The notes under the pieces were generated by a model. It was not told the DNA's origin and searched no databases. It worked only from the letters and a program-made list of their open reading frames with translations. From Pseudohongiella sp. (GTDB taxonomy: Bacteria > Pseudomonadota > Gammaproteobacteria > Pseudomonadales > Pseudohongiellaceae): DNA of 64,000 nt. Position numbers and translations under genes: made by a program. The stretch is taken from contig JAUSCD010000004.1 in assembly GCA_030651695.1 (NCBI GenBank), forward strand, positions 1 through 64,000, written 5' to 3'. Positions 25,779 to 34,888 of the stretch are shown here, piece after piece (within the stretch, counting starts at the first letter, position 1; each line of letters opens with the position of its first letter).

Positions 25779-27998
25779 ATGGACGTTTCATACCTTTTAG
25801 AATCTTTGAATGACGAGCAGCGCCGCGCAGTCGCTGCTCCTCCCGCCAGCATGCTGGTATTGGCCGGTGCTGGCAGCGGCAAAACCCGTGTATTGGTACA
25901 CCGGATTGCGTGGTTGATGCTGGTTGAAGGCGTCTCCCCGTTTGGGATTATGGCAGTGACCTTTACCAACAAGGCAGCGCGCGAGATGCGTAGCCGTATC
26001 GAGGAACTGCTGGAGCGTCCCATCGGTGGTATGTGGGTAGGTACTTTTCATGGTCTGGCTCACAGACTTCTGCGCACTCATTGGCGCGAAGCCAACCTGC
26101 CCGAGAACTTCCAGATTCTGGACAGCGACGACCAGCTGCGTCTGATCAAGCGACTGTGCAAAGCACTGGGTGTGAACGACGAAAAATGGCCTCCGCGCCA
26201 GATTCAGTGGTACATCAACGGCCAGAAAGACGAAGGACTGCGCGCCGGCAATATTGAACATTTTGGTGACGAATACACCCGCACCATGATCACTGTGTAC
26301 AGCGCCTATGAAGATGCCTGTCAGCGCGGCGGCATGGTGGATTTTGGTGAAATTCTGCTGCGCGCTCACGAACTTTGGCTGAACAATCCGGAATTGCTTG
26401 AGCATTATCAGCAGCGCTTCCAACACATATTGGTAGACGAGTTCCAGGATACCAATGCGGTCCAGTATGCCTGGCTGCGTGTGCTCGCTGGTAAAAACAG
26501 TCACCTGATGGTAGTTGGCGATGACGACCAGTCCATCTACGGCTGGCGTGGCGCACGCATCGAAAACATTCAGCAATTCAACACTGATTTTGCTGGAGCA
26601 GACATTATCAAGCTGGAACAAAATTACCGTTCCACCTCTACCATTTTGAAAGCCGCCAACAAACTCATTGCCAACAACCAGGGTCGGCTTGGGAAGGAAC
26701 TGTGGACAGACGGTCACGAAGGCGAATGCATTTCTTTGTATGAAGCCTTTAACGAACAAGACGAAGCACGATTTATTGTCGATCGTTTGCAGGACTGGAT
26801 GAATACCGGTCATAGACTGACTGAAGCCGCAATTTTGTATCGTTCCAACGCACAATCGCGCGAGCTGGAAGAAGCACTGCTGCGTGTGGCCATGCCCTAT
26901 CGCATTTACGGTGGTCAGCGTTTTTATGATCGCCTGGAGATCCGTAACGCGCTGGCTTATTTAAGACTGGTGATCAACCGCTTTGATGATACAGCCATGG
27001 AACGGGTAATCAATGTGCCAACACGTGGCATTGGTGACCGCACACTCGATATTTTGCGAGACCTGGCACGTACGGACGATAGCTCCTTATGGCAAGCCTG
27101 CGAAAAAAGTATTCATCAAAAGCTCTTGCCCGCGCGGGCAGGTGCTGCCGTACAAGCTTTTATGCGTCTTATCGATGACATGGACGAAGCCTGCCAGCCC
27201 ATCGAGCTAGGTGAAAAAGTTGCTCATGTGATCAAACACAGCGGTCTGATTCCCTATCACGAAAAAGAAGGCGGGGAAAAAGCTCAGGCGCGTCTGGAAA
27301 ACCTTGATGAACTGATCACCGCCACACGCAGCTTTGCAGAAGAGTGGCGAGGCCTGGAATCCAGCGACGATCCTGGCGTGTTGAACGAACCGGATGCCCG
27401 CGATGCCAATGTGCTGGCCGCGTTTCTGGATCAGGCTGCACTCGATGCAGGAGAATCGCAGGCGGCGGAATCCGATGACGCCGTGCAGTTGATGACCCTG
27501 CACAGTGCCAAAGGTCTGGAGTTCCCACTGGTATTTATGGTGGGCATGGAAGAAGGTCTGTTCCCACACAAAATGTCGATGGAGAATCTCAGCGGCATCG
27601 AGGAAGAGCGCCGGTTGTGTTACGTCGGTATCACGCGTGCCAAACAAAAACTTTTTATCTCCTGTGCTGAGTCCAGACGCTTGCACGGTGATGTTGCCCG
27701 TTGCCGCCCTTCGCGTTTTATCCGTGAATTGCCGCAGGAGCTGGTTGAGCCGGTGCGAATGAAAACCACCATTCAGCGGCCTATGGTTTCTCCCGGCCGC
27801 CAACCTTCGTTCCGCAATGGCGCGGATGTGCCTGATACCGGGATCACGTTGGGGCAACGCGTCCGCCACGGTAAATTTGGCGAAGGTGTGGTGCTCAACT
27901 ATGAAGGCAGCGGACCTAATGCGCGCGTTCAGGTCAACTTCAAAGAGGTCGGCAGCAAATGGCTGGTGCTGTCATACGCACGGTTGGAGCCGGCGTGA
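25779..27998 (+). CDS. uvrD: DNA helicase II
   Basis: UvrD is a 3'-5' superfamily 1 helicase used in nucleotide excision repair and methyl-directed mismatch repair. The 739-residue product starts with the Q-motif region (LNDEQRRAVAAP), then has Walker A (AGAGSGKTR), VTFTNKAAREM, VDEFQDTNAVQY, VGDDDQSIYGWRGA, LEQNYRST, VQLMTLHSAKGLEFP and EEERRLCYVGITRAK. The C-terminal Tudor-like tail (GQRVRHGKFGEGVVLNYEGSG) is typical of UvrD/PcrA and contacts RNA polymerase in some species. Length matches E. coli (720). Confidence 0.97.
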   Translation: MDVSYLLESLNDEQRRAVAAPPASMLVLAGAGSGKTRVLVHRIAWLMLVEGVSPFGIMAVTFTNKAAREMRSRIEELLERPIGGMWVGTFHGLAHRLLRTHWREANLPENFQILDSDDQLRLIKRLCKALGVNDEKWPPRQIQWYINGQKDEGLRAGNIEHFGDEYTRTMITVYSAYEDACQRGGMVDFGEILLRAHELWLNNPELLEHYQQRFQHILVDEFQDTNAVQYAWLRVLAGKNSHLMVVGDDDQSIYGWRGARIENIQQFNTDFAGADIIKLEQNYRSTSTILKAANKLIANNQGRLGKELWTDGHEGECISLYEAFNEQDEARFIVDRLQDWMNTGHRLTEAAILYRSNAQSRELEEALLRVAMPYRIYGGQRFYDRLEIRNALAYLRLVINRFDDTAMERVINVPTRGIGDRTLDILRDLARTDDSSLWQACEKSIHQKLLPARAGAAVQAFMRLIDDMDEACQPIELGEKVAHVIKHSGLIPYHEKEGGEKAQARLENLDELITATRSFAEEWRGLESSDDPGVLNEPDARDANVLAAFLDQAALDAGESQAAESDDAVQLMTLHSAKGLEFPLVFMVGMEEGLFPHKMSMENLSGIEEERRLCYVGITRAKQKLFISCAESRRLHGDVARCRPSRFIRELPQELVEPVRMKTTIQRPMVSPGRQPSFRNGADVPDTGITLGQRVRHGKFGEGVVLNYEGSGPNARVQVNFKEVGSKWLVLSYARLEPA

Positions 27999-28070
27999 TT
28001 CGTCTCTTGCAGAACCCTGCCCAGTTATCCTTTTAATGAGTGGTTTTCCGCTGCTCCAAACCTGCTGCCG

Positions 28071-28088
28071 GTGCATAAGCTTATGCAC
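28071..28088. promoter_or_regulatory. Perfect 18-bp palindrome upstream of the cystine transporter
   Basis: gtgcataagcttatgcac is a perfect palindrome 68 bases before the transporter start and 73 bases after the uvrD stop. Its position in the promoter region suggests an operator for a dimeric regulator. No separate terminator is visible between the two genes, and the palindrome lacks a T run, so a terminator role is less likely. Confidence 0.5.
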
Positions 28089-28155
28089 AAATAGCGTTTG
28101 CCCTCAGACGCTTATCCGGCTATAACTGCCTCACAACAATAAGGGAGTTTCCTCG

Positions 28156-29499
28156 ATGTCATTTCTGAACGCTGTTAGCGTGCTGATTTTTATAGCCCTG
28201 CTTTTTGCCCTGTTTAAACTAAAAAAACCTGACACCAGCCTGGCCAAACAAGTCTTTGTTGCCTTGATTCTGGGTGTGTTGTTCGGCTTTCTCCTGCAAA
28301 TTGTTCATGGTGGCGATATCAGCGCCATCGCTCCCACGCTGATCTGGACCAATCTGCCCGGCGATGTGTATGTGGCGCTGCTGCGCATGATTATCATGCC
28401 GTTGGTACTGGTCACCATGATTGCAGCGGTGGTTAAACTGCATCAGGTAGCTGCCTTGGGGAAAATCGGGGCCTCTGTTATCGGGGTACTGGTGTTTACC
28501 ACCATGATTGCTGCACTGGTCGCAATCCTGGTTACCAGTATTTTTGGTTTGAGCGCTGAGGGCATGACGGGCGGCGATCGTGAAAACGCCCGCGCCACTG
28601 TGCTCGAATCACGTCAGCAGGTGGTAGCCAATCTGAACATGGCTCAGGTTATTGTGCGTTTTATACCCACCAATATTTTTTCAGACCTCACCGGCGCGCG
28701 TGATACCTCCATCATTGCGGTGGTGATTTTTGGCATGTTGTTTGGCTTGGCCGCGCTGCTGGTGAGCCGCGAAAAACCAGAACATGCCGATCGTATACGC
28801 GACTTCACGGACACCATACAGTCAGTCATCATGCGGCTGGTAAAACTGGTCATGAGCCTGACACCCTACGGTATCCTGTCGCTGATGACCTATGTTGTCG
28901 CCAGCTCCAACGGCTCTGATATTCTTAACCTGATTGGTTTTGTTATTGCGTCATATGTTGCGATTGCGATCATGTTCCTTGTACATGGTTTGCTGCTCAG
29001 CCTTACGGGCAACAATCCGGTGAATTTCTTCCGCAAAATCTGGCCCGTACTGACATTTGCTTTTGCCACCCGTAGCTCAGCCGCAACCATTCCCTTGAAC
29101 ATCAAAACCCAGGTAGATGAGCTGAAAGTGCCACCATCCATTGCAAGCCTCTCGGCCTCCTTCGGTGCCACTATCGGTCAGAACGGTTGCGCCGGTATTT
29201 ATCCTGCAATGCTTGCGGTGATGGTGGCGCCTACGGTGGGCATCGATCCACTGGCTCCGGGCTTTATTCTGAGCCTGATCGGCATCATCACCATCAGCTC
29301 CTTTGGCGTGGCCGGCGTCGGCGGCGGCGCCACTTTTGCCGCCCTGATTGTACTGCCCGCCATGGGCCTGCCGATTACGCTGGTGGCACTGTTGATTTCT
29401 ATCGAACCGTTAATTGATATGGGACGCACAGCACTTAACGTAAGCGGCGCCATGACCAGCGGGGTGATTACCAGCTCTGTAGTCAAAGAAGGAGTCTGA
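28156..29499 (+). CDS. tcyP: L-cystine:cation symporter, TcyP/YdjN type
   Basis: This inner-membrane symporter of the dicarboxylate/amino-acid:cation family resembles E. coli YdjN (TcyP), which takes up L-cystine. The 447-residue product has the family's re-entrant and ligand segments: RSSAATIPLNIKTQ, ASFGATIGQNGCAGIYPAMLAVMVAPTVGI, GVAGVGGGATFAALIVLPAMGLP and the C-terminal LIDMGRTALNVSGAM. These regions match YdjN more closely than GltP. It may support sulfur supply or redox homeostasis. The gene stands alone between a palindromic site and a strong terminator. Confidence 0.85.
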   Translation: MSFLNAVSVLIFIALLFALFKLKKPDTSLAKQVFVALILGVLFGFLLQIVHGGDISAIAPTLIWTNLPGDVYVALLRMIIMPLVLVTMIAAVVKLHQVAALGKIGASVIGVLVFTTMIAALVAILVTSIFGLSAEGMTGGDRENARATVLESRQQVVANLNMAQVIVRFIPTNIFSDLTGARDTSIIAVVIFGMLFGLAALLVSREKPEHADRIRDFTDTIQSVIMRLVKLVMSLTPYGILSLMTYVVASSNGSDILNLIGFVIASYVAIAIMFLVHGLLLSLTGNNPVNFFRKIWPVLTFAFATRSSAATIPLNIKTQVDELKVPPSIASLSASFGATIGQNGCAGIYPAMLAVMVAPTVGIDPLAPGFILSLIGIITISSFGVAGVGGGATFAALIVLPAMGLPITLVALLISIEPLIDMGRTALNVSGAMTSGVITSSVVKEGV

Positions 29500-29521
29500 C
29501 GTTTACTGATGTGCGGGCAGC

Positions 29522-29554
29522 AAAAAGGGCGCTTAAGTAAAGCGCCCTTTTTTT
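29522..29554 (+). terminator. Rho-independent terminator of the cystine transporter
   Basis: aaaaagggcgctt and agcgcccttttttt form a GC-rich stem with a short loop (about aagtaa) followed by a T run, 22 bases after the stop. The A run before it allows function in both directions. Confidence 0.9.
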
Positions 29555-29566
29555 AGCCGTCTTTTA

Positions 29567-29594
29567 TTGGACTTCTGGTATTAGACTTCTGGTA
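29567..29594. repeat. 14-bp direct repeat
   Basis: ttggacttctggta and ttagacttctggta are adjacent copies with one mismatch, between the transporter terminator and the convergent thioesterase gene. Confidence 0.7.
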
Positions 29595-29630
29595 CCAACC
29601 ACCTGTAATCAGCAGCTGCTTGCGGGCAGC

Positions 29631-30044
29631 TCAGGTGGGCATATTAATACGCCGGGTCCGGCCATTGTCATCAATCGCTACAAATACAAACAGACCTTCC
29701 GCCACTTTGCGCTGCGCTGTCTGAATCAGAGAGTTGGATATCCACACTTCAATGTTGATATGCATCGAACTGCGGCCTATCTCGAGTATCTCGGCATAAC
29801 AGCTGACCACAGACCCCACGCTCACCGGCGCCAGAAACTCCACATTTTTAATGGCTACCGTTGCAGATCGTCCACGCGTGACCTGCTTGGTAGCAATTCC
29901 CGCAGCGAGGTCCATTTGAGAGACCAGCCAGCCGCCAAAAATGTCGCCATTGGCATTTGTGTCCCGCGGCATGGCCAGCGTCTGCAGCGCCAACTCGCCT
30001 GTCGGAGTTGGGTCTTTGTCCATGTCATCGTCGATCAGGCCCAT
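29631..30044 (-). CDS. yciA: Acyl-CoA thioesterase, YciA family
   Basis: This hot-dog-fold thioesterase hydrolyses acyl-CoAs, with broad specificity in the YciA family. The 137-residue product has the N-terminal GELALQTLAMPRDTNANGDIFGGWLVSQMD, which carries the catalytic Asp and the CoA-site residues, then KNVEFLAPVSVG and a second conserved strand AEGLFVFVAID. ATG 30044 is chosen, with ggag 9 bases upstream; TTG 30047 is an alternative. It is followed by an open intergenic stretch and lies downstream of a small membrane protein in the same direction. Confidence 0.88.
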   Translation of the reverse strand: MGLIDDDMDKDPTPTGELALQTLAMPRDTNANGDIFGGWLVSQMDLAAGIATKQVTRGRSATVAIKNVEFLAPVSVGSVVSCYAEILEIGRSSMHINIEVWISNSLIQTAQRKVAEGLFVFVAIDDNGRTRRINMPT

Positions 30045-30126
30045 CAAATCGCTCCTGTTTGTATTATTTTGCCGGCTTCTGCCTGAACTATATTAGCAGT
30101 ATTCCCGTGACAGAAACTATGGACTA

Positions 30127-30492
30127 TCAAGTCATGCGCAGCCACGCCATCGTCAGCTGCAAACTGGTTAGTGCCCATGCAATTGTCACCAGCATCATGA
30201 ACCAGGCAAACAGGTGGTATACGAATCTGACGAACCTGCGCTTCAACCTGTAGAGCCAGGGTTCGGCGGGATCTACCCGCGGCGGGATCACGGCAAACAG
30301 ACTGAGGCCGGAATAGAACTGCAGCAGCCACAGCATCAGCAGCACGACGGGTATCAACCACAGATCCAGCGTGGAGCTGGAGGCACTGACCACCATCGCA
30401 AAAAAGCCGCCTGCAGTGATGACCAGCATCAGCAACAGAGGGCGCCGCCAGCCTTGGTGCCGACGGGCAAACTTTTCAAACAGTTCCAGCAT
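30127..30492 (-). CDS. Small inner-membrane protein, three predicted helices
   Basis: The family was not recognised. The 121-residue product begins with a basic segment (MLELFEKFARRHQGWRRP), then three hydrophobic stretches: LLLMLVITAGGFFAMVV, LWLIPVVLLMLWLLQF and VYHLFAWFMMLVTIAWALTSL. Between the second and third is a basic loop (YRLKRRFVRFVYH). ATG 30492 is chosen; the open frame to 30747 upstream overlaps the divergent DUF4265 gene and looks like its antisense shadow. It may be transcribed with the yciA-type gene that follows. Its function is unknown. Confidence 0.6.
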   Translation of the reverse strand: MLELFEKFARRHQGWRRPLLLMLVITAGGFFAMVVSASSSTLDLWLIPVVLLMLWLLQFYSGLSLFAVIPPRVDPAEPWLYRLKRRFVRFVYHLFAWFMMLVTIAWALTSLQLTMAWLRMT

Positions 30493-30577
30493 AAGACTCC
30501 GCGGGGTACAATGCCGCTCCCGAAAAACGAGCTCGCCCACAGACACGAGCAACTGATACACGCGCCTGGAGCACTTC

Positions 30578-31081
30578 ATGACCGACGATGCGACTAACAC
30601 GGTACAACTTCCCCTGATCGCTGGATACAACCCGCAAGGCGAAGCCATTGTCGAGCAAATAAACGCCAGTGTGATCGAAGGAAACCGCAATGAGTTCCGT
30701 GTGCAGACGTCTCCCGCCTTTGTGCGGGGCCTGGCCGCTGACGACAAAATCAGATACCCGATTGACGATCAGGCAGGCTGGGAGCTGGTCGAACACAGCG
30801 GAAATCTGTGTATCCGAGTGTTCAGCAAGCATAACACAGAGGAGCTGGACCAGATGCTGACTCCGGAGATCGAGCTGATTGACGGTAAACTGGATCTTAA
30901 ATCTCCTCGTATCCTGATCTATACCATTCATGTATCCATCGGTTTCCAGAAGATCGAGGATGTATTGAACAAAGTGCTGGCCGGTTTTCCCGATACCGTC
31001 TGGTACTATGGCAATGTATATGACCCGGAAGATGGCGTGACGCCATTGAACTGGTGGCAGGAAATTGCCGGATCGGTATAA
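30578..31081 (+). CDS. DUF4265-domain protein
   Basis: The 167-residue soluble product matches DUF4265, a small domain of unknown function. The first half (KIRYPIDDQAGWELVEHSGNLCIRVFSKH) is beta-rich and the second half (IYTIHVSIGFQKIEDVLNKVLAGFPDTVWYYGNVYDPEDG) is typical of the family C terminus. There is no signal peptide, so it is cytoplasmic. It starts 85 bases from the divergent small membrane protein and 30 bases before yaaA, so it may be co-transcribed with that peroxide-stress gene. Confidence 0.65.
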   Translation: MTDDATNTVQLPLIAGYNPQGEAIVEQINASVIEGNRNEFRVQTSPAFVRGLAADDKIRYPIDDQAGWELVEHSGNLCIRVFSKHNTEELDQMLTPEIELIDGKLDLKSPRILIYTIHVSIGFQKIEDVLNKVLAGFPDTVWYYGNVYDPEDGVTPLNWWQEIAGSV

Positions 31082-31111
31082 CTCCGGCCCCGGTTTCAGT
31101 CAGAGGCGCTT

Positions 31112-31900
31112 ATGTTATTGGTATTATCCCCGGCCAAGTCGCTGGACTTCCAAAGTCCGCTACCGTCTTGTGGTCAAACTGACACTGATTACAGTTGTCC
31201 TGAATTTCTGGATGCGGCCGATAAACTGAACAGAACGTTACGTAAACTGTCCCCTGAGGACTTGTCCGGGCTGATGAGCATCAGCCCCAAACTGGGTGAA
31301 TTGAATTTTGAGCGTAATCTGAACTGGTCTGTACCATTCACTCCGGAAAACGCCCGACCCGCTATTTTTGCCTTTACCGGCGATGTTTATGTCGGGCTGG
31401 ATGTGAAATCTTTCAGTCACGGCGATTTGATGTATGCTCAGGATCATTTACGTATTTTGTCGGGTTTATATGGTCTTTTGCGGCCGCTCGATCTGATGCA
31501 GGCTTATCGGCTGGAAATGGGCACTGCGCTGAAACAGGGCAAGCTACGATCCCTTTACGCGTTTTGGGGGGCCAGCCTCGGCAAAAAATTGCACGGGACT
31601 TTACTGACACACAAACAGCAGAGTCTGATTAATCTGGCATCGACGGAATATTTTCGCGCCGTGGACAGGAAAGCTTTAGGGTTGCCCGTGATAAGTCCTG
31701 TGTTCAAGGATTATAAAAACGGTCAATACAAAATTATCAGTTTTTTTGCAAAGAAGGCACGCGGGACCATGGCAGCTTATGTGATTAAAAACCGTATCGA
31801 TTCACTGGACGGAATCATGCAGTTTGATCTGGACGGTTATCGCTATAGCAGCAAGGAATCAACACCAGACACCCCCGTGTTTTTGCGTAAACAGGTTTGA
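31112..31900 (+). CDS. yaaA: Peroxide stress resistance protein YaaA
   Basis: YaaA (DUF328) lowers intracellular unincorporated iron during H2O2 stress and binds DNA with an unusual cantaloupe-like fold in E. coli. The 262-residue product shows the family signature at the start, MLLVLSPAKSLDF, then FTGDVYVGLDV, LRILSGLYGLLRPLDLMQAYRLEMGT and the ending DGIMQFDLDGYRY. Length matches E. coli (258). It lies between the DUF4265 gene and a response-regulator gene that begins one base after its stop. Confidence 0.93.
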   Translation: MLLVLSPAKSLDFQSPLPSCGQTDTDYSCPEFLDAADKLNRTLRKLSPEDLSGLMSISPKLGELNFERNLNWSVPFTPENARPAIFAFTGDVYVGLDVKSFSHGDLMYAQDHLRILSGLYGLLRPLDLMQAYRLEMGTALKQGKLRSLYAFWGASLGKKLHGTLLTHKQQSLINLASTEYFRAVDRKALGLPVISPVFKDYKNGQYKIISFFAKKARGTMAAYVIKNRIDSLDGIMQFDLDGYRYSSKESTPDTPVFLRKQV

Positions 31901-31901
31901 T

Positions 31902-32738
31902 ATGAAAATTCGGATTTTGCTTTGTGATGATGCCAGTTTTATACGGGACCTTATCAAACGGACTTTACGGAAATTTTTGCCACAGAGCGAAATTCTTGAA
32001 GCATCCGATGGCAAAAAAGCTCAGGCTATTCTGAATCGTCAGGCTATTGATCTGATACTCAGTGACTGGGAGATGCCCGGTCTGAGCGGTGAAGAGCTAC
32101 TGCAATGGGTGCGTGCTGACGAACGCCTGCAAGCCATCCCGTTTATCATGATTACCAGCCTCGGTGGTAAAGAAAATATTATGAAAGCCGTGGAGTCCGG
32201 CGTCAGTGATTATCTTGGCAAACCCTTCACGCCTGAAGAGCTCATGCAAAAGGTCAGCAAAGCCCTGGTCAAAGTGGGCAAACTCAATATGCCCAGGCAG
32301 GATAGCGCTGCACGAGGCGGGCCGTTCAGCTCCCTGGATATTCTCAGTGGCAAAGGAGACACGTTGCCCGGCGGTTCTGCCGAGGCATTGACTGGTTCAG
32401 CACGCGCCAAAGAAGCACCAAAACTAAAAGGCACTGCGCTGGTACAGTGGCAGCAGTCCGAATACAAGTGCATGATCAAAACGATCAGCATTGAAGAAGT
32501 GGTTCTGGTCAGCAAGCGCGCAGAAAGACATCCAGGTGTATTTGAACAGCTGTCGCTGACACTCTCTCCCGGCAATCAGACTCGCCTGGCTATCAACAAC
32601 ATCAACGCTTATGTCCATAGCTGCGCTGCAATGGAAAAACGCGAAGACTCTGATTTTGTGCAGATGCTGTTAAGGTTTACAGCACTGGATGAAGAGCAGA
32701 GGCGTCAGTTATCCTCTTTTATTATCGACAATCCCTGA
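31902..32738 (+). CDS. Response regulator with REC and C-terminal PilZ-like domain
   Basis: The 278-residue product has a CheY-type receiver domain: the acidic pair D9-D10, phosphoacceptor D55 in LILSDWEMPG, and the conserved K in LGKPFTPEEL. A linker (about 130-165) leads to a C-terminal region that begins LKGTALVQWQQSEYKCMIKTIS and ends FVQMLLRFTALDEEQRRQLSSFI, a pattern typical of the end of PilZ domains. The basic RxxxR c-di-GMP motif is not obvious. It could control motility or surface behaviour. It starts one base after yaaA. Its last 34 bases overlap the convergent acyltransferase gene. No histidine kinase is adjacent. Confidence 0.7.
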   Translation: MKIRILLCDDASFIRDLIKRTLRKFLPQSEILEASDGKKAQAILNRQAIDLILSDWEMPGLSGEELLQWVRADERLQAIPFIMITSLGGKENIMKAVESGVSDYLGKPFTPEELMQKVSKALVKVGKLNMPRQDSAARGGPFSSLDILSGKGDTLPGGSAEALTGSARAKEAPKLKGTALVQWQQSEYKCMIKTISIEEVVLVSKRAERHPGVFEQLSLTLSPGNQTRLAINNINAYVHSCAAMEKREDSDFVQMLLRFTALDEEQRRQLSSFIIDNP

Positions 32739-33916
32739 TTGCCTGAGTTGTCGGCTTTGAAAGGAAGCTGCTCCCGGGCAGCTTGTTTATACGCTTCCGT
32801 GTGCGACCTTTCTTCTTCACAATAATCACGAATCGCTTTGGAAAACTGCGGGTGACTGATCCAGTGGTACGAGCAGGTTATAACCGGCTCGAAACCGCGG
32901 CGCAACTTGTGTTCACCCTGGGCGCCCGCATCAAAGCGTTGAAGCTTCTCCGCAATGCAGATATCTATCCCCTGATAATAACAAGTTTCAAAATGCAGGT
33001 TTTGATAGTCCTGCTCACATCCCCAGTAGCGGCCATACAGGGTTGTGTCGTCTTTCAGAAACATAGCGCCGGCAACATACCCGCTACGATCCTGGTGGCT
33101 GACCATGATCAGAAACACCTGTGCCGGCATTGACGCGTGCAGCGCAGTAAAGAACTCACGTGTCAGATAACCATATTGCCCGCGCACCTGATATGTGTTC
33201 TGGTAAAACACATAAAATTGATCCCAGATTTCTGCAGTAATCTGTGCTCCGATCAGGCGCTCAAATCTGAACCCCTGCTGCGCCACATCACTACGCTCTT
33301 TTTTCAGGTTTTTGCGTTTGCGCGAGTTGCATGTCGCCAGAAAGTCGTCGAAACTCCGGAAGTTTTTATTGTTCCAATGAAACTGACAAGCTTCGCGGCG
33401 GATCAGGTCAGTCGTATCCAAAACTTCGGCTGTGCCGTGATCCGGGAACAGCACATGCCAGGAACTGGCACCGATTTTTTCACCGTACGCCTTCACTGCT
33501 TCAAAAATTGGCGCTGCCAGTCTGATTGGTAATGTACGATCCTGTGTCAGCAATCGTGGCGACTGACTGGGAGTGAACGGAATAGCGGTCAGCAGCTTGG
33601 GGTAATATGCCAGGCCATTGCGCCGGTAGGCATCAGCCCATGCCCAATCAAATACATACTCGCCATAAGAGTGATGTTTGATATACAAGGGCATGGCAGC
33701 AACCAGACAACCTTGCTGATAGACAGCAATATGACATGGCTCCCAACCGGTTTTTGCGCTGACCGAACCACTTTGCTCCAGCGCCAGCAAAAATCCATGC
33801 TGCACAAAAGGGCTCTGTCCGCAGACCAGGGAATTCCAGGCATGGGGTTCGATGTCTTTGATAGACAGTCCCAGTTGTATTTCCAGTGCCGAATCGGACA
33901 TAAATGCGGATGTCAT
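32705..33916 (-). CDS. FemAB-like GNAT-family acyltransferase
   Basis: The 403-residue product resembles the FemAB-like (formerly DUF482) group of the GNAT superfamily, linked by annotation to peptidoglycan or cell-surface modification. It has a first GNAT half (QSPFVQHGFLLALEQSGSVSAKTGWEPCHIAVYQQGCLVAAMPLYIKHH) and a second half with RYWGCEQDYQNLHFETCYYQGIDICIAEKLQRFDAGAQGEHKLRRGFEP, which is the family's best-conserved stretch. No signal peptide is seen. It converges with the response-regulator gene and overlaps it by 34 bases at the 3' ends. The acyl donor and acceptor are unknown. Confidence 0.8.
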   Translation of the reverse strand: MTSAFMSDSALEIQLGLSIKDIEPHAWNSLVCGQSPFVQHGFLLALEQSGSVSAKTGWEPCHIAVYQQGCLVAAMPLYIKHHSYGEYVFDWAWADAYRRNGLAYYPKLLTAIPFTPSQSPRLLTQDRTLPIRLAAPIFEAVKAYGEKIGASSWHVLFPDHGTAEVLDTTDLIRREACQFHWNNKNFRSFDDFLATCNSRKRKNLKKERSDVAQQGFRFERLIGAQITAEIWDQFYVFYQNTYQVRGQYGYLTREFFTALHASMPAQVFLIMVSHQDRSGYVAGAMFLKDDTTLYGRYWGCEQDYQNLHFETCYYQGIDICIAEKLQRFDAGAQGEHKLRRGFEPVITCSYHWISHPQFSKAIRDYCEEERSHTEAYKQAAREQLPFKADNSGNQGLSIIKEDN

Positions 33917-33999
33917 AAGAGCCTGAACTAATCAGAAGGTGGTGAATACAGTCAGCTTCCTGTTATATTCGCCGCAGGCAGTGTAACAGGATCACTCAG

Positions 34000-34866
34000 G
34001 TGGAAGCTCAGAATCTGATCAGTAAAATCAAGGAACGACGCGAGCAACTGCGTAAATCAGAGCGCAAAGTGGCAGACTTTGTTCTTGAGCACACGCAAGC
34101 TGTTCTTGGCATGCGCATTGTAGACGTCGCCGCCGGCGCAGAAGTCAGCGAGCCTACCGTAGTGCGGTTCTGTCACGCGCTGGATGTGGACGGGTTTCAG
34201 GCGTTCAAGTTGCAACTGGCTCAGAACCTTGGTGCCAGCAGCAGCTACTCGCAGTTTTCGGTAGATGATTCCGACACCATCACAGATTTAAGCCACAAGG
34301 TGTTTGACTCGACTATCGGATCATTGATCACTGTGCGCGATGAGCTGGACCCGCATGCGCTGGAACGTGCAATAGAAGCCATAAACCGCGCGAAACGCGT
34401 TGAGTTCTATGGCTTCGGTGCGTCAGGCTCGGTTGCCTCTGATGCACAACACAAGTTCTTCCGGTTGCAGTTGTCCAGCGCCGCTTATACCGATCCGCAT
34501 ATTCAGCATATGTCGGCAATTTCTCTCAGCCCCAAGGACGTTGTGGTTGCTATCTCACAATCCGGGCGCACCAAGGCATTGATTCAGAGTGTTGAACTGG
34601 CGCTTGACGCCGGCGCAACCGTGGTCGGACTGGCACCTCAGGACACACCCCTGAGTAAACTCAGCACCATTCCTATTTTTGTGAATATGGAAGAGGACCT
34701 GCAGGTGTTTACACCGGTTTCTTCACGGATTGCACATCTGCTGGTAATTGATGTGCTGGCCATGGGTGTTGCCCGATTGAGGAAAGACCTGCTGAAGGAC
34801 TACCTGAAGCGGATAAACAAAAGCCTGAAGGTTCTGCGTACACCAAAATCAGATCTGGCTGGCTGA
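34000..34866 (+). CDS. hexR: HexR-type RpiR-family regulator
   Basis: The 288-residue product is an RpiR/MurR regulator: an N-terminal helix-turn-helix (about 14-75; SERKVADFVLEHTQAVLGMRIVDVA, then VSEPTVVRFCHALDVDGFQAFK) and a C-terminal SIS sugar-phosphate-binding domain (FYGFGASGSVASDAQHKFFR, then AISQSGRTKAL). In proteobacteria HexR represses the Entner-Doudoroff and central-carbon genes and responds to KDPG. No zwf, edd or eda gene is adjacent here, so its targets are elsewhere. Translation starts at GTG 34000, with cagga upstream. Confidence 0.88.
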   Translation: MEAQNLISKIKERREQLRKSERKVADFVLEHTQAVLGMRIVDVAAGAEVSEPTVVRFCHALDVDGFQAFKLQLAQNLGASSSYSQFSVDDSDTITDLSHKVFDSTIGSLITVRDELDPHALERAIEAINRAKRVEFYGFGASGSVASDAQHKFFRLQLSSAAYTDPHIQHMSAISLSPKDVVVAISQSGRTKALIQSVELALDAGATVVGLAPQDTPLSKLSTIPIFVNMEEDLQVFTPVSSRIAHLLVIDVLAMGVARLRKDLLKDYLKRINKSLKVLRTPKSDLAG

Positions 34867-34888
34867 GGATTTTGTCTGCCAAACCTGG

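Noticed and set aside
30493-30747. N-terminal extension of the small three-helix protein
   Set aside because: It overlaps the divergent DUF4265 gene and has no matching features; the membrane protein starts naturally at ATG 30492.
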